A stretch of 64,000 nucleotides of DNA from Sphingomonas alba (GCF_023516555.1 NZ_JAMGBD010000001.1:186001-250000); one strand, 5' to 3'. Shown: positions 26,897 through 38,182, counted from the stretch's first letter. Notes: generated by a model not told the origin, from the sequence alone. A program made the numbers and translations.

Positions 26897-27952
26897 GTGG
26901 CGCGAACCGCCAAGAAAGCCGCCGCCAAGACCGCGGCGCAGCTCAAATCTAACCGTGAGCGCCCGGCAGAGCCAAGCCGCTACAAGGCGACGAAGGACGA
27001 GCTTCTCGACTTCTACAAGCAGATGCTGCTCATCCGCCGCTTCGAGGAGCGCGCGGGCCAGCTCTACGGCCTCGGCCTGATCGGCGGTTTCTGCCACCTC
27101 TACATCGGGCAGGAGGCGGTCGCCGTCGGCCTGCAGTCGGCGATGAAGGTCGGTCGCGACAGCGTCATCACCGGTTATCGCGATCACGGCCATATGCTGG
27201 CCTATGGCATTGACCCCAAGGTCATCATGGCCGAACTGACGGGGCGCGCCGCCGGCATTTCCAAGGGCAAGGGCGGATCGATGCACATGTTCAGTGTCGA
27301 TCATGGCTTCTACGGCGGCCACGGCATCGTCGGTGCACAGGTGGCGCTCGGCACCGGTCTGGCCTTCAAACATCAATATGCCGGTGATGCCGGCACCTGT
27401 CTCGCCTATTTCGGCGACGGCGCGGCCAACCAGGGGCAGGTCTACGAGAGCTTCAACATGGCGAAGCTGTGGGACTTGCCGGTCATCTACGCGATCGAGA
27501 ACAACCGCTACGCCATGGGCACGGCGGTCGAGCGCTCCGCATCCGAGCCGGAATTCTACAAGCGTGGCGAGAGCTTCCGCATCCCGGGCATACAGGTCGA
27601 CGGCATGGACGTACTGGCGGTGCGCGGGGCGGCCGAGGAAGCCATGGCCTGGACCCAGGCAGGGAAGGGCCCGATCATCCTCGAACTTCTGACCTATCGC
27701 TATCGCGGTCATTCCATGTCCGACCCGGCCAAGTATCGGACGAAGGAAGAGGTGCAGGATTATCGCGAGCACCACGACCCAATCGACCATGCCGCCAGCG
27801 AGCTCGAAAAGCTCGGCGTCAAGGAAGATGAATTGAAGGCAATCGACAAGCAAATCAAGGAGATCGTCGTCGAAGCTGCGAAGTTCAGTGAAGAAGCGCC
27901 AGAGCCCGCGCCAAGCGAACTCTATACCGACGTGCTGGTGGAGACCTACTGA
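26897..27952 (+). CDS. pdhA: pyruvate dehydrogenase E1 component, alpha subunit
   Basis: A 351-residue protein that with PdhB decarboxylates pyruvate using thiamine diphosphate. [36 protein letters not shown] and the ThDP motif [20 protein letters not shown] (GDG...N) are present, along with the [15 protein letters not shown] phosphorylation-loop region. The start is GTG at 26897, preceded by CGGAGAGG; the frame extends 21 codons further upstream without support. The stop overlaps the pdhB start by one base. Confidence 0.96.
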   Translation: MARTAKKAAAKTAAQLKSNRERPAEPSRYKATKDELLDFYKQMLLIRRFEERAGQLYGLGLIGGFCHLYIGQEAVAVGLQSAMKVGRDSVITGYRDHGHMLAYGIDPKVIMAELTGRAAGISKGKGGSMHMFSVDHGFYGGHGIVGAQVALGTGLAFKHQYAGDAGTCLAYFGDGAANQGQVYESFNMAKLWDLPVIYAIENNRYAMGTAVERSASEPEFYKRGESFRIPGIQVDGMDVLAVRGAAEEAMAWTQAGKGPIILELLTYRYRGHSMSDPAKYRTKEEVQDYREHHDPIDHAASELEKLGVKEDELKAIDKQIKEIVVEAAKFSEEAPEPAPSELYTDVLVETY

Positions 27953-29367
27953 TGGCGATCGAGCTGAAGATGCCGGCCCTGTCGCCGACCATGGAAGAGG
28001 GCACGCTGGCCAAGTGGCTGGTGAAAGAGGGCGACGAGGTGAAGTCCGGCGACATCCTCGCCGAGATCGAAACCGACAAGGCGACGATGGAGTTCGAGGC
28101 GGTCGACGAAGGCACGATCTCGAAGATCCTGGTCCCTGAAGGGACTGACGGAGTGAAGGTCGGTGCGCCGATCGCGCTGCTGGCTGGCGATGGGGAAAGC
28201 GCCGAGCCTGCGCCCAAGGCCGACGAGCCGAAATCCTCCGCTCCCGAGCCGAAGGCCGCCGCGCCTGTACCGGCGCCGGAGAGCGGCGCAGCGCCGACGC
28301 CGCACCAGATGGAAACGGCGGCCCGCGACCTGGTCGCCGATGTCGCGAAGACCCACGATGCGCCGGAAGTGCCTGACGGCACGCCGCTGACCAGCGTCAC
28401 CGTTCGCGAGGCCCTCCGCGACGCCATGGCCGAGGAAATGAGGCTGGACGACCGCGTCTTCGTCATGGGCGAGGAAGTCGCGCAGTATCAGGGCGCCTAT
28501 AAGGTGACGCAGGGCCTGCTCGACGAGTTCGGGCCGAAGCGCGTCGTGGATACGCCGATCACCGAATATGGCTTTGCCGGTTTGGGGTCGGGCGCGGCGA
28601 TGGGTGGTTTGAAGCCCATCATCGAGTTCATGACCTTCAACTTCGCCATGCAGGCGATCGACCACATCATCAATTCGGCAGCCAAGACCAATTACATGTC
28701 GGGCGGCCAGATGCGCTGCCCGATCGTCTTCCGCGGCCCGAACGGCGCCGCTGCCCGCGTCGGCGCCCAACACAGCCAGAATTACGGTCCCTGGTACGCG
28801 AGCGTACCCGGCCTGATCGTCATCGCGCCCTACAGCGCGGCCGATGCCAAGGGTCTGCTGAAGGCGGCGATCCGTAGCGAAGATCCGGTTGTATTCCTCG
28901 AGAACGAGCTGCTTTACGGTCAGCATTTCGACGTGCCCGACATGGATGACTACGTCCTGCCGATCGGCAAGGCGCGGATCGTGCGCCCGGGTACTGACGT
29001 CACGCTGGTGACCTATTCGATCGGCGTCGGCGTCGCGCTGGAAGCCGCGCAGGAACTGATGGCTGAAGGCATCAATGCCGAAGTCATCGACCTTCGCACC
29101 TTGCGCCCGCTCGACAAGGCGACGGTACTGGAGAGCCTGAAGCGGACGAACCGCATGGTCGTGGTCGAGGAAGGCTGGCCGACCTGCTCCATCGCCAGCG
29201 AAATCATCGCCATCGCCATGACCGAAGGCTTCGACGACCTCGACGCGCCCGTCCTGCGCGTGAACAACGTCGACGTGCCGCTGCCTTATGCCGCGAACCT
29301 CGAGAAGCTGGCGCTGATCAAGGCGGCGGACGTGGTCAAGGCGGCCAAGGAAGTCTGCTATCGCTGA
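27952..29367 (+). CDS. pdhB: pyruvate dehydrogenase E1 component, beta subunit, with lipoyl domain
   Basis: A 471-residue protein. Residues 1-80 are a biotinyl/lipoyl domain, with the lipoylated Lys43 in [12 protein letters not shown], followed by an Ala/Pro-rich linker (about 85-120). The transketolase-like beta subunit begins near residue 145 ([20 protein letters not shown]) and runs to the end. An N-terminal lipoyl domain on E1-beta is a feature of alphaproteobacterial complexes. Overlap ATGA-type with pdhA shows coupling. Confidence 0.96.
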   Translation: MAIELKMPALSPTMEEGTLAKWLVKEGDEVKSGDILAEIETDKATMEFEAVDEGTISKILVPEGTDGVKVGAPIALLAGDGESAEPAPKADEPKSSAPEPKAAAPVPAPESGAAPTPHQMETAARDLVADVAKTHDAPEVPDGTPLTSVTVREALRDAMAEEMRLDDRVFVMGEEVAQYQGAYKVTQGLLDEFGPKRVVDTPITEYGFAGLGSGAAMGGLKPIIEFMTFNFAMQAIDHIINSAAKTNYMSGGQMRCPIVFRGPNGAAARVGAQHSQNYGPWYASVPGLIVIAPYSAADAKGLLKAAIRSEDPVVFLENELLYGQHFDVPDMDDYVLPIGKARIVRPGTDVTLVTYSIGVGVALEAAQELMAEGINAEVIDLRTLRPLDKATVLESLKRTNRMVVVEEGWPTCSIASEIIAIAMTEGFDDLDAPVLRVNNVDVPLPYAANLEKLALIKAADVVKAAKEVCYR

Positions 29368-29965
29368 CCCGACCGACCGCGGTCTTGTCCGGCTCTACTG
29401 GCCGGTCGATTTGCGGGGGGCTTTCGACGCGTTGTTCGCGATCGATGATGCCATGGGCGACGTCGTCGCGAAGGCGACCGAACCGGCTTTGGCGGCGATC
29501 AAGCTCGCCTGGTGGCGGGAGCGGCTCGAAGAGCTGGATGCCGGGAAGGTGCCCGCCGAGCCGCGATTGCAGGCGGCCGCAGTTGAGTTGCTGACCCGGA
29601 GCATCGCCGGAGCATCCCTGGCAGAGCTGGAGGATGGCTGGGCGGCGCTGCTGGATGCCGACCCCGACCCCGAACGAGTCGCCAGTCGCGGGGCCAAATT
29701 GTTCGACATGGCCTCGAGCTTGGTCGGCGTCGTCGATCCAATGACCGGAATGGCGGGCCGCCTCTACGTTCTCGCGCGCCTGGGTCATCGACCGAAAGTG
29801 CCGCTGGAGCTGGCGGGGCACCGGTTCCCCAAGCCATTGCGCCCATTGACCGGCCTCGCAGCATTGGCAGCGAGAGATGCGATGCGCACCAGCCCCGAGC
29901 CAGAGGGAACGCCGGGCCGGGCGCTGGCCCTCCTTCGCCATCGCCTGACCGGCCGCATCGGCTGA
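29360..29965 (+). CDS. squalene/phytoene-synthase-like protein, start uncertain
   Basis: The frame encodes [20 protein letters not shown], then [10 protein letters not shown] and [14 protein letters not shown], which match the start of squalene/phytoene-synthase-like proteins (NDUFAF6 type). The conserved part begins upstream of the first in-frame ATG, GTG or TTG, which is TTG at 29411 and has no ribosome binding site. An ATC at 29360 has AAGGA 8 bases upstream and would give IADPTDRGL. So either a rare ATC start is used or the TTG start truncates the domain. The DXXXD substrate motifs are not preserved (ELDAG), so catalytic activity is doubtful. Confidence 0.65.
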   Translation: MADPTDRGLVRLYWPVDLRGAFDALFAIDDAMGDVVAKATEPALAAIKLAWWRERLEELDAGKVPAEPRLQAAAVELLTRSIAGASLAELEDGWAALLDADPDPERVASRGAKLFDMASSLVGVVDPMTGMAGRLYVLARLGHRPKVPLELAGHRFPKPLRPLTGLAALAARDAMRTSPEPEGTPGRALALLRHRLTGRIG

Positions 29966-30030
29966 TTGCAATTCCGCGCGTACCGCAATAGCGTCCGCCG
30001 CGCCGGATCGCCCTCTTCGGGAGGTGCCCC

Positions 30031-30462
30031 GTGGCGCGTACCTTGGCTGCAATCGTTTCCGGACTCTTCCTCATCATTGGCGCGGTACTTCTCTGGCAAG
30101 GCAGGCCAGAGAAGGCAGAAGCGGTCACGCTGCCTCCACCCCCTCAGGCCGATCAAAGTCGTGCACCGCTCGTCAGTGCGCCGGAAGCCACCCCGAAGTC
30201 CCGCGAGGAAAGGCGTTTCTCCCGCGCCGACAAGGACAAGAACGGCAAGATCAGCGCCGAGGAGCTCTATGGACCGCGCCGCAAGGCGTTCGCCAAGCTC
30301 GACACCAACGGCAACGGCAGCCTCAGCTTCGAGGAGTGGGCGGCGAAGACGATCGACAAGTTCGAAGGCGCGGACAAGGACAAGTCGGGCTGGCTGACGG
30401 CCGCGGAATACGCCACGACCGCCCCGCCGCCGCCCAAGAAGAAACCGCGTTGCGGCTGTTAG
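30031..30462 (+). CDS. EF-hand calcium-binding protein
   Basis: A 143-residue protein with an N-terminal membrane anchor or signal ([20 protein letters not shown]), a Pro-rich linker and three EF-hand loops: [24 protein letters not shown] and [12 protein letters not shown], each with Asp/Asn at positions 1, 3 and 5 and Glu at 12. The end is a short CGC tail. It probably binds calcium in the periplasm. The start is GTG at 30031. Its end overlaps the convergent trmFO end by 4 bases. Confidence 0.88.
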   Translation: MARTLAAIVSGLFLIIGAVLLWQGRPEKAEAVTLPPPPQADQSRAPLVSAPEATPKSREERRFSRADKDKNGKISAEELYGPRRKAFAKLDTNGNGSLSFEEWAAKTIDKFEGADKDKSGWLTAAEYATTAPPPPKKKPRCGC

Positions 30463-31790
30463 GCGGGCTCTAGCTCCGCTGACGTCAGCCATTCGCCGAG
30501 GGCCACCCGCGCCCGCTCAGTGTAGAGTTTCTTGCGGTCGGCTTTCTTGGTTTTTGGGCCGGTAAGCGGCGGCATCAGCCCGAAATTGACGTTCATCGGC
30601 TGATAGGTCTCGGCATCGGCGCCACCCGTGATGTGGTTGAGCAGCGCGCCCAGCGCCGTCTCGACCGGCGGCGGGGGTAGGGTATGGCCTTCGCGCTCGG
30701 CAGCGGCGAAGCGGGCGGCGAGAATGCCGACCGCGGCGCTCTCGACATAACCCTCGCAGCCCGTGATCTGCCCGGCAAAACGGATGTTCGGCTTCGATTT
30801 CAGCCGCAGCTGCCCGTCGAGCAGTTCCGGCGAGCGGATGAAGCTGTTGCGGTGAATCCCGCCGAGCCGCGCGAACTCGGCATTTTCGAGGCCCGGGATG
30901 GTGCGGAAGATGCGGACCTGCTCGCCATGCTTCAGCTTGGTCTGGAAACCGACCATGTTCCACAAGGTGCCGAGCGCATTGTCCTGGCGCAGCTGGACGC
31001 AGGCATAGGGCCAACGGCCCGTCTTCGGATCGTCGAGCCCAACACCCTTCATCGGGCCATAGCGCAGTGTCTCAACGCCGCGCGCCGCCATCACTTCGAT
31101 CGGCATGCAGCCTTCAAAGTAGGGCGTGTCCTTCTCCCACTCCTTGAACTCGGTCTTCTCGCCCGCGTTCAGCGCGGCGACGAAGGCGTCATACTGCTCC
31201 TTGGTCATCGGGCAGTTGATATAGTCCTTGCCGCCCTTGTCCCACCGCGCGGCCATCCAGCAGACCGACATGTCGATGCTGTCGCGGTGGACGATGGGCG
31301 CAATGGCATCGAAGAAGGCGAGGGCGTCGCTGCCGGTTTCCTTCGCGATCGCCTCCGCCAGAGCCGAGCCCGTCAGCGGGCCGGTGGCGATGATCGTCGG
31401 GTGATCCGGCAGGACGTCGATGCGCTCGCGGACGACCGTGATGTTGGGATGGCCCCCGATGGCCGCCGTAACCTCGGCGGCAAAAGCTTCGCGGTCCACC
31501 GCCAGCGCCGAGCCCGCCGGCACCTTGTGCTTGTCGGCCGCGCGCATGATCAGCGAGCCCAGCGCGCGCATCTCCTGGTGCAGCAGGCCGACGGCGTTGT
31601 TTTCGGCATCGTCGGAGCGGAAGCTGTTCGAGCAAACCATTTCGGCCAGCCGGTCGGTCTCGTGTGCCGGGGTCATGTCGCCGCCGCCGCGCATTTCCGA
31701 AAGGCGGACCTTTACGCCGGCCTCGGCGAGCTGCCAGGCGGCCTCCGAACCGGCGAGCCCGCCACCGACAATCTGTATCCCAAAGGCCAT
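30459..31790 (-). CDS. trmFO: tRNA uridine-54 C5-methyltransferase TrmFO (folate/FAD dependent)
   Basis: A 443-residue flavoprotein that makes ribothymidine at position 54 of tRNA with methylene-tetrahydrofolate. The dinucleotide fold is [20 protein letters not shown] at the start. [48 protein letters not shown] and [19 protein letters not shown] are family hallmarks. I chose the ATG at 31790 ([10 protein letters not shown]) by comparison with family N termini; in-frame ATG 31808 and TTG 31826 are alternatives. Confidence 0.95.
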   Translation of the reverse strand: MAFGIQIVGGGLAGSEAAWQLAEAGVKVRLSEMRGGGDMTPAHETDRLAEMVCSNSFRSDDAENNAVGLLHQEMRALGSLIMRAADKHKVPAGSALAVDREAFAAEVTAAIGGHPNITVVRERIDVLPDHPTIIATGPLTGSALAEAIAKETGSDALAFFDAIAPIVHRDSIDMSVCWMAARWDKGGKDYINCPMTKEQYDAFVAALNAGEKTEFKEWEKDTPYFEGCMPIEVMAARGVETLRYGPMKGVGLDDPKTGRWPYACVQLRQDNALGTLWNMVGFQTKLKHGEQVRIFRTIPGLENAEFARLGGIHRNSFIRSPELLDGQLRLKSKPNIRFAGQITGCEGYVESAAVGILAARFAAAEREGHTLPPPPVETALGALLNHITGGADAETYQPMNVNFGLMPPLTGPKTKKADRKKLYTERARVALGEWLTSAELEPA

Positions 31791-31868
31791 GTGCGCGCGA
31801 ATAGACATTGGATGCCGCGCGAGCAAACCGCTGAACGAGCGCCTGGCACCACCAAATAGGGGACGACG

Positions 31869-32765
31869 ATGAAATCACGAATGATGTTGGGCCTGCTGGC
31901 GAGCATGCTGGCTGCTGCGCCGGTTTCGGCCGCTCCCCCGCCGCCTGAGGTGCAATCTCTAGGTAACGGCCTGTCGGTCCTCATCGGTTCGAGCTGCAAC
32001 GTGTTGATACTGCCCGGTGACACCGGAGTGCTGATCGTCGACGACCAGCGTCGCTCGACTTTCGATGAAACCATGGCCGGCATACGCTCGGTTTCGGACC
32101 TGCCCGTGCGCTATGTGGTTGATACGCACTGGCACCTGGACCATTCGGGCGGGAACGGCTCGTTCACAAAGGCCGGGGCGGTCATCGTCGCCCAGCGCAA
32201 TGTTCTCGTTCGTCGGTCAGCAGAGCAATATATGGCGCCTTACAAGCAGCATATTCCGGCGGACCCCCAGGAGTCCCGGCCCGTGATCATCTTCGATGAC
32301 AGCCTGGACTTGCGGCTCGGAGCGGAAACGGTCGAACTTCGCCATGTCGCCATCGCCCACACGGACGGCGACACGCTCGTCCATTTCCGGAATGCGAACG
32401 TGGTTGCGATGGGTGACGTCTTCTTCAACCACATCTTCCCCTTCATCGACCGCAGCAGCGGGGGCAGCATCCAAGGCATGATCAAGGGCGTCGAGACGGC
32501 CTTGGCAATGACCGACGAGAAGAGCCGCATCGTACCCGCTCACGGGCCTGTTGCGACCCGTGCCGAGCTCAGCGCCTATCACGACATGCTGCTGGACGTG
32601 GCGCGCCAGGTGCAGACCGCGAAACGCAAAGGCCGGACCCTGGAGCAAGTCGTCGCTTCGCATCCCGCCGCCGCATATCGCGAGGGCATGGAAGGCGAGG
32701 AAGACAGGTTCGTCGAAGCAATCTATGACAGCTTCGGCCATGCGGATCTTCACCATCGGATATGA
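31869..32765 (+). CDS. metallo-beta-lactamase-fold hydrolase, exported
   Basis: A 298-residue protein with a signal peptide (residues 1-21, [17 protein letters not shown]). The zinc motif HxHxDH is [12 protein letters not shown] (His87, His89, Asp91, His92); further ligands are in [10 protein letters not shown] (with VAMGDVFF) and PAHGPV. The pattern (second half, [15 protein letters not shown]) resembles the quinoprotein-relay/SoxH or cyclase-like subgroup rather than a proven beta-lactamase. The substrate is unknown. The end overlaps the next gene by 26 bases. Confidence 0.88.
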   Translation: MKSRMMLGLLASMLAAAPVSAAPPPPEVQSLGNGLSVLIGSSCNVLILPGDTGVLIVDDQRRSTFDETMAGIRSVSDLPVRYVVDTHWHLDHSGGNGSFTKAGAVIVAQRNVLVRRSAEQYMAPYKQHIPADPQESRPVIIFDDSLDLRLGAETVELRHVAIAHTDGDTLVHFRNANVVAMGDVFFNHIFPFIDRSSGGSIQGMIKGVETALAMTDEKSRIVPAHGPVATRAELSAYHDMLLDVARQVQTAKRKGRTLEQVVASHPAAAYREGMEGEEDRFVEAIYDSFGHADLHHRI

Positions 32766-33171
32766 AGGCGCGACGATGGGCGAATTCCTGTCGGCGCTGC
32801 AGAACGCCAAGGTCGAGCGGATCATCGACGTTCGCGCTGTGCCGAATTCGCGCCGCCCGGGATTTTCCAAGACGCCACTGAAAAATGCTCTGGCGGAGGT
32901 GGGGATCGACTACGTCCACCTGCGCGCACTCGGCACTCCGGCCGCCGGGCGCGAGGCGGCGAGGGCAGGGCGCAAGGCCGAGCTGGAGGAAATCTACGCC
33001 GGGCAGCTGGAAACGCCGCAGGCGATGGCCGAGGGCGCCCAGATGCTCGACCTCGCGGCAGAGAAACCAAGCGCCTTGCTCTGTTACGAGCGTGATCCCG
33101 CATGCTGCCACCGCACCCTGCTGTGGCAGGCGCTGGCCGAGGACGCGGAGATCATCGACCTCTACGCCTAG
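32740..33171 (+). CDS. DUF488 domain protein
   Basis: A 143-residue protein. [20 protein letters not shown] at the start, IDVRAVPNSRRPGFSKTPL and LLCYERDPACCHRTLLWQAL are the family's conserved segments (GYEG, DVR, CxE..CHR). The conserved Cys-Glu-Cys-His set suggests metal binding or a nucleic-acid role, but the function is not established. The ATG at 32740 lies inside the end of the hydrolase gene. Confidence 0.9.
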   Translation: MRIFTIGYEGATMGEFLSALQNAKVERIIDVRAVPNSRRPGFSKTPLKNALAEVGIDYVHLRALGTPAAGREAARAGRKAELEEIYAGQLETPQAMAEGAQMLDLAAEKPSALLCYERDPACCHRTLLWQALAEDAEIIDLYA

Positions 33172-33623
33172 GCGGGCGGAGAGCCTTCGCCGATCAACAG
33201 ATCTTCAATGTCCGGGATCGGGCGATCGGTCATTTCCTTGTTGAAGGTCGCGACGACCCGCCGTTCGACTTCCTTGTGCAATTCCTTTCGGAGCACGCCC
33301 AACGCCTTCGGCGGCGCGACGATCGCCAGCGCGTCAAAATCGTTACGCAAGGCGCGGTCCTTCAGCTTGACGGCGGCATCCTTCACCCAGCGGTCTTGCT
33401 CCTGCTGGTGGAAGTCGGTCTCCCCCAGCGCCGGGCGGCCCCATCCAAAGCTTTGTTTGGAAGAGCCCGCGGCATCGGTCTTGATCTCGTGATCCTTCCG
33501 ATCCGCCCGCTCATCATGAGCTTCGGTGCGCAGGTCGATCTGGTTCTCGTCGCCATGATTGCGAAGGAACAACGACTTGCGGCCGTCGGTAACGAAGACA
33601 AGGGCTTGGTTGGGAAGCGGCAT
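33168..33623 (-). CDS. host attachment family protein
   Basis: A 151-residue protein. NQALVFVTDGRKSLFLRNHG, AGSSKQSFGWGRPALGETDF, DRWVKDAAVKLKDRAL, LAIVAPPKALGVLRKELHKE and VVATFNKEMTDRPIPDIEDL fit the host attachment protein family first described in Agrobacterium plant attachment; the fold is related to the release-factor eRF1-like (baeRF) group. The start at 33623 has GGAGG directly upstream. Its stop overlaps the convergent DUF488 stop. Confidence 0.85.
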   Translation of the reverse strand: MPLPNQALVFVTDGRKSLFLRNHGDENQIDLRTEAHDERADRKDHEIKTDAAGSSKQSFGWGRPALGETDFHQQEQDRWVKDAAVKLKDRALRNDFDALAIVAPPKALGVLRKELHKEVERRVVATFNKEMTDRPIPDIEDLLIGEGSPPA

Positions 33624-33724
33624 AGGTCCTCCAATTACTGGTCCATAAGCCAACGAGCGTTTCCGCTGCCCCGTTCCTTACTCCTCGCGCCCTGAATCGA
33701 CGAACGGTTTGTTGCGTCCGTCCG

Positions 33725-36538
33725 TCACTCGATTTCGGGGTCGGCGGGCTTGTCGAGTTCCTGCTCGCCCGTCGCCGCGCCGGTATCCGGAGCGAGTTCG
33801 TCGCCGCCCTCGATCTCGATCTCCTCTTCCTCGCTCTCGTCGATCTTGGCGACGCTGACCACATGCTCGTTGTCGGCGACGCGGAAGATCGTCACCCCCT
33901 GTGTGTTGCGGCCCATGATGCGAATGTCGGCGACGGTCGTGCGGATGATCTTCGCCTGGTCGGTGACCAGCATCAATTGCTCGCCGGGCTTCACCGGGAA
34001 GCTGGCAACCACGCCGCCATTGCGTTCGGAGGTGTCGATGTTGGTAATGCCCTGGCCGCCGCGATTGGTGCGGCGATATTCGTAGGTTGAGCTCCTTTTG
34101 CCATAGCCGTTCTCGGTAATGGTGAGCAGGAACTGTTCTTTTTCCGCCAGCTCGGCGTAACGGTCCTCCGGCAGCGTGGAGTCGACGTCCTTCTCGCGCC
34201 AGGCCGGGCACTTCAGATAGGCCTCGCGCTCTTCCTGCGAGGTGCCGATGCGGCGCAGGATCGACATGGAGATGACTTCGTCGCCGTCCTTGAGCCGGAT
34301 GCCGCGGACGCCAGTCGACGAGCGGCTCTGGAATTCGCGGACGTCAGTAGACTTGAAGCGGATAGCCTTGCCCTGGCGGGTGGCGAGAAGGACGTCGTCA
34401 TCCTCGGTCAGTAATTCTACGCCAATCATCCGATCTGTGGGGTCGCCGTCGCCTTCAGCCTCGTCTTCGCTCTCGCTCACGCCGAACTTCATCGCGATCT
34501 TGCCGGCGGTGGGGATGTTGGTGAAGGCCGCCATGCTGTTGCGCCGCACGGTGCCATGGGCGGTGGCGAACATGATGTGCAGGCCGCCCCAGGTCTCTTC
34601 ATCTTCCGGCAGCGGCAGGACGGTCGAAATCGTCTCGCCCTCGCTCAAGGGCAGGAGATTGATCATTGGCCGACCCTTGGCATTCGGTCCGCCCTCGGGA
34701 AGGCGCCAGACCTTCATGCGATAGACGCGGCCGAGGTTGGAGAAGAACAGCACCGGATTGTGCGTCGAGGTGACGAACAGCTCTGTGACGGCATCCTCGT
34801 CCTTCGTGGACATGCCCGAGCGGCCCTTGCCACCGCGCTTCTGCTCGCGGAACAAGGCTAGCGGGGTGCGTTTGATGTAGCCGGTGAGGGTCACGGTCAC
34901 GACCATGTCCTCGCGCTCGATCAGGTCCTCATCTTCGATGCCGTCGGCGGCAGCGCCGATTTCGGTCACTCGCGGCGTTGAGAAGTCGGCATCGACCTCG
35001 TCGAACTCCTCACGCATCACTTCATAGAGGCGCACGCGATTACCAAGGATTTCAAGCAATTCACCGATGTTCTTGGCAAGGCCTTCGAGCTCGTTACCGA
35101 TCTCGTCGCGGCCGAGCGCCGTCAGGCGATGGAGGCGAAGCTCTAGGATTGCTTTCACCTGCGCTTCGGACAGGCGGTAGGCCGCGCCGGCCTTTTGCGG
35201 TTCGACGGCCTCGACCAGCTGGATGTAGGGGCGGATTTGCTCGCCCGGCCATTCGCGGGCCAGCAGCTTCTCGCGGGCCTCGGCGGGACTGGACGATCCG
35301 CGGATCAACTTCACGACCTCGTCGAGATTGGTGACCGCCACGACCAGGCCCAGCAAGATGTGGGCGCGCTCGCGGGCCTTCAAAAGCTCGAACTTGGTGC
35401 GGCGGGTGATGACCTCTTCGCGGAACTTGACAAAGCTCTCGATGATATCTCGCAGCGTCAGCGTTTCCGGCCGTCCGCCGCGGATGGCGAGCATGTTGGC
35501 AGAGAATGACCCCTGCGCTGGCGTGTGCCGCCAGAGCTGGTTCAGCACGACCTCCGGAGTGGCATCGCGCTTCAGGTCGATGACGATGCGGACGCCTTCG
35601 CGGTTGGATTCGTCGCGGATGTCGGAAATGCCCTCGACGCGCTTGTCCTTGGCGGCTTCGGCGATCTTCTCGACCAGCGCGTTCTTGCCCTGCTGGTAAG
35701 GGATTTCGGTCAGGACGATCGAGCGGCGGTCGTTGCGGCCTTCCTCGACGTGATGGCGCGATCGGAGCAGGATCGAGCCGCGGCCAGTCGTGTAGGCGCT
35801 GCGGAGACCCGTCTGACCGAGGATGATGGCTCCGGTCGGGAAGTCGGGGCCTTTCACATGCTCCATCAGGCCTTCGGTGGTGATCGCCGGATCGTCGAGG
35901 AAGGCGCGGCATGCGGCCAGCACTTCGCCGAGGTTATGCGGCGGGATGTTGGTTGCCATGCCGACGGCGATGCCGCCGGCGCCGTTGACAAGCAGGTTCG
36001 GGAAGCGGGCAGGAAGGACCTGCGGTTCGCTCTCCGACGCGTCGTAATTCGGCTGGAAGTTGACGGTGTCCTTGTCGATGTCGCCGAGCAGGAAGTTGGC
36101 GACCTTGGCGAGGCGGGCTTCCGTGTAACGCATGGCCGCGGGCGGATCCGGGTCCATAGAGCCGAAATTGCCCTGGCCGTCGATCAACGGCACGCGCATC
36201 GACCAGCTCTGGGTCATCCGGGCGAGGGCGTCGTAAATCGCGCTGTCGCCGTGCGGGTGATACTTACCCATGACGTCACCGACGATGCGGCTCGATTTGC
36301 GGTAAGGCCGTCCGGCGACATAACCGGCTTCCTGGCAGGCATGGAGAATGCGGCGGTGAACGGGCTTCAGGCCGTCGCGCACGTCCGGCAGCGCGCGGCT
36401 GACGATGACGCTCATCGCATAGTCGAGGTATGAGGTCTTCATCTCATCGACGATGGAGATGGGGGCGATGTCGCTTCCGCCGGACGGCGGTTGTTGATCG
36501 TCAGTCGGACGGTCGTCGACGGGGGGCGTCGTGGCCAA
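33725..36538 (-). CDS. gyrA: DNA gyrase subunit A
   Basis: A 937-residue type II topoisomerase subunit that with GyrB introduces negative supercoils. The catalytic Tyr138 is in [10 protein letters not shown]. The quinolone-resistance region reads [13 protein letters not shown], with Ser99 and Asp103 at the positions equal to E. coli Ser83 and Asp87, so the susceptible residues are present. The C-terminal beta-pinwheel holds the GyrA box-like [10 protein letters not shown]. An acidic tail extends it beyond E. coli length. The start is TTG at 36538 with AGGAA 8 bases upstream. Confidence 0.98.
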   Translation of the reverse strand: MATTPPVDDRPTDDQQPPSGGSDIAPISIVDEMKTSYLDYAMSVIVSRALPDVRDGLKPVHRRILHACQEAGYVAGRPYRKSSRIVGDVMGKYHPHGDSAIYDALARMTQSWSMRVPLIDGQGNFGSMDPDPPAAMRYTEARLAKVANFLLGDIDKDTVNFQPNYDASESEPQVLPARFPNLLVNGAGGIAVGMATNIPPHNLGEVLAACRAFLDDPAITTEGLMEHVKGPDFPTGAIILGQTGLRSAYTTGRGSILLRSRHHVEEGRNDRRSIVLTEIPYQQGKNALVEKIAEAAKDKRVEGISDIRDESNREGVRIVIDLKRDATPEVVLNQLWRHTPAQGSFSANMLAIRGGRPETLTLRDIIESFVKFREEVITRRTKFELLKARERAHILLGLVVAVTNLDEVVKLIRGSSSPAEAREKLLAREWPGEQIRPYIQLVEAVEPQKAGAAYRLSEAQVKAILELRLHRLTALGRDEIGNELEGLAKNIGELLEILGNRVRLYEVMREEFDEVDADFSTPRVTEIGAAADGIEDEDLIEREDMVVTVTLTGYIKRTPLALFREQKRGGKGRSGMSTKDEDAVTELFVTSTHNPVLFFSNLGRVYRMKVWRLPEGGPNAKGRPMINLLPLSEGETISTVLPLPEDEETWGGLHIMFATAHGTVRRNSMAAFTNIPTAGKIAMKFGVSESEDEAEGDGDPTDRMIGVELLTEDDDVLLATRQGKAIRFKSTDVREFQSRSSTGVRGIRLKDGDEVISMSILRRIGTSQEEREAYLKCPAWREKDVDSTLPEDRYAELAEKEQFLLTITENGYGKRSSTYEYRRTNRGGQGITNIDTSERNGGVVASFPVKPGEQLMLVTDQAKIIRTTVADIRIMGRNTQGVTIFRVADNEHVVSVAKIDESEEEEIEIEGGDELAPDTGAATGEQELDKPADPEIE

Positions 36539-36634
36539 GGTTGTTCCTGCTCTTTTGGTGACAATTGGACGCGCGGGATCGGCTGACCGCCCCCGCGAAT
36601 CCGGCCTAGCCGATTGCAGGACGGAGCGCCACCC

Positions 36635-36658
36635 CGCGTGCGTGCACGCGCGTGCGCG
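36635..36658. promoter_or_regulatory. 24-bp alternating purine-pyrimidine tract upstream of gyrA
   Basis: Every base from 36635 to 36658 alternates pyrimidine and purine, mostly CG and TG steps (CGCGTGCGTG, then CACGCGCGTGCGCG). Such tracts can turn to Z-DNA under negative supercoiling. It lies about 97 bases upstream of the gyrA start and 144 bases upstream of the divergent TPR gene. Confidence 0.5.
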
Positions 36659-36801
36659 AGAGTTTTAAGCTAAGTCATTGGTTCAATTGGGGTTAAGGCG
36701 ACTTTATCCAATATCGTTGGCACTCGCGCACAACGGGTCTATGCCCCGCGCGCATTCCTTAGCATTGCATGAGAAGCCCTTTGGGGCGGGAGAGGAAAGA
36801 G

Positions 36802-38112
36802 ATGAGGATTTCCACCTACGCACTGGCGAGCGCGCTCGCTGCTTTGACCCTGGCTGCCCCTGCAACGGCACAGCGAGTGGAGCAGAGCAAGAATACGCAG
36901 ACCTCGATCCGCGGCCAGTCTGGCGGCGCCGCCAGCAAGAGCGAGGAGAAAGCCGAGGAGCAGCAAAGCGCCGACAAGCTCAGCACCGGCCGCAAGCTGG
37001 ACATCTCCAAGAAGGCGCGGCCCGCGATCATTGAGTTGCAGAACGCCGTCATTGCCAATGACACGGCGAACATCCCGGCGAAGCTCGCCGCGGCCCAGGC
37101 TGTCGCCCAATCCGCCGATGACAAGTACGCGATCGCCATCAATCAGATCAAAGCTGCCACCAACGCCAATGATTTAGCGGGCATGAAGGCCGGGATCGAC
37201 GCGCTGAAGGCGTCAAGTGGCGCCGAACCGGCTGATCTGGCTTCGCGCTACAACAATCTCGGCAAGCGTTACTACGATGCCAAGCAACTGGATCCGGCTG
37301 TTGCCGCATTCGAATCGACGCTGGCGGTGGACGCCAACAATTCGGACGCGCTAAAAATGCTCGCCAGTGTCCGCAACGACCAAGGCCGGCCCGCCGATGC
37401 CGCGTCGCTGATGGGCAAGAGCCTGGCCGCCATGAAGGCGGCAGGCCACAAGCCGAGCGAGAACGACTACAAATTCGCGGCGAAGGTGGCATTTGCCTCC
37501 AAGTCGCCAGCGTCTGACGACATTACGCGTGGCCTGCTGACCGACTATCCGACACAGGGCAACTGGCGGACGGTGCTGGGGATCTACCGCGATGCCAACC
37601 GCCTGCAGGGCGATTCCAAGGTGGACGTCCTGCGCCTGGCCAGTGCCGCCAATGCGCTGCAGGGCGACGGCGACTATTTCGCTTACGTCAATGAGTTGGT
37701 GATGCTCGGATATCTCAACGAAGCCAAGACGGTCGTCGACCAGGCCAGTGCTGCCAAGGCGATCGACCCCAACAAGCAGGTGTTCAAGCAGTTTGCGGCC
37801 AAGCTCGCGACGGCGCCTTCGCGTGCGACGATCGACTCGGTCGCCAAGACAGCACTTGCCGGCCCGCCCCAGAAGGCGATGGATGCCGGAAACGCCCTCT
37901 ACGGCGTTGGCGCCTATGCCGAGGCGGCTCCCTACTACAAGGCGGTTGCGGCCAAGGGGGGCGCCGCGGCAAACGAGGCCAACCTTCGCCTGGGCATGGC
38001 GCTCGCGCGTTCGGGCGACAAGGTCGGCGCGGCGGCGGCGCTGAATGCCGTTACGGGGTCGCAAGCCGGCATCGCCAAGTTCTGGCTAATCTGGCTGAAC
38101 TCACAAGGGTAA
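36802..38112 (+). CDS. exported TPR protein
   Basis: A 436-residue protein with a signal peptide (residues 1-23, YALASALAALTLAAPATA) and a Gln/Lys/Ser-rich N-terminal region, then helical repeats. At least one clear tetratricopeptide repeat is seen (SRYNNLGKRYYDAKQLDPAV, AFESTLAVDANNSDALKML) and weaker ones after. It probably acts in the periplasm as a scaffold. The ATG at 36802 follows GGGAGAGGAAAGAG. It has its own terminator. Confidence 0.8.
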   Translation: MRISTYALASALAALTLAAPATAQRVEQSKNTQTSIRGQSGGAASKSEEKAEEQQSADKLSTGRKLDISKKARPAIIELQNAVIANDTANIPAKLAAAQAVAQSADDKYAIAINQIKAATNANDLAGMKAGIDALKASSGAEPADLASRYNNLGKRYYDAKQLDPAVAAFESTLAVDANNSDALKMLASVRNDQGRPADAASLMGKSLAAMKAAGHKPSENDYKFAAKVAFASKSPASDDITRGLLTDYPTQGNWRTVLGIYRDANRLQGDSKVDVLRLASAANALQGDGDYFAYVNELVMLGYLNEAKTVVDQASAAKAIDPNKQVFKQFAAKLATAPSRATIDSVAKTALAGPPQKAMDAGNALYGVGAYAEAAPYYKAVAAKGGAAANEANLRLGMALARSGDKVGAAAALNAVTGSQAGIAKFWLIWLNSQG

Positions 38113-38137
38113 GTAGTTGTAATTCTGAAATATCATC

Positions 38138-38170
38138 AGGGCGTCGGAGCATTTCCGGCGCCCTTTCTTT
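38138..38170 (+). terminator. Rho-independent terminator after the TPR gene
   Basis: AGGGCGTCGGA and TTCCGGCGCCCT pair (one G-T) around a GCAT-type loop and run into TTCTTT. It ends the exported TPR transcript just before the histidine-kinase-like gene. Confidence 0.75.
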
Positions 38171-38182
38171 GAAACCGCTGCT

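Noticed and set aside
26477-27853. A 458-codon open frame antisense to pdhA
   Set aside because: The product shows no domain and the frame mirrors conserved pdhA codons.
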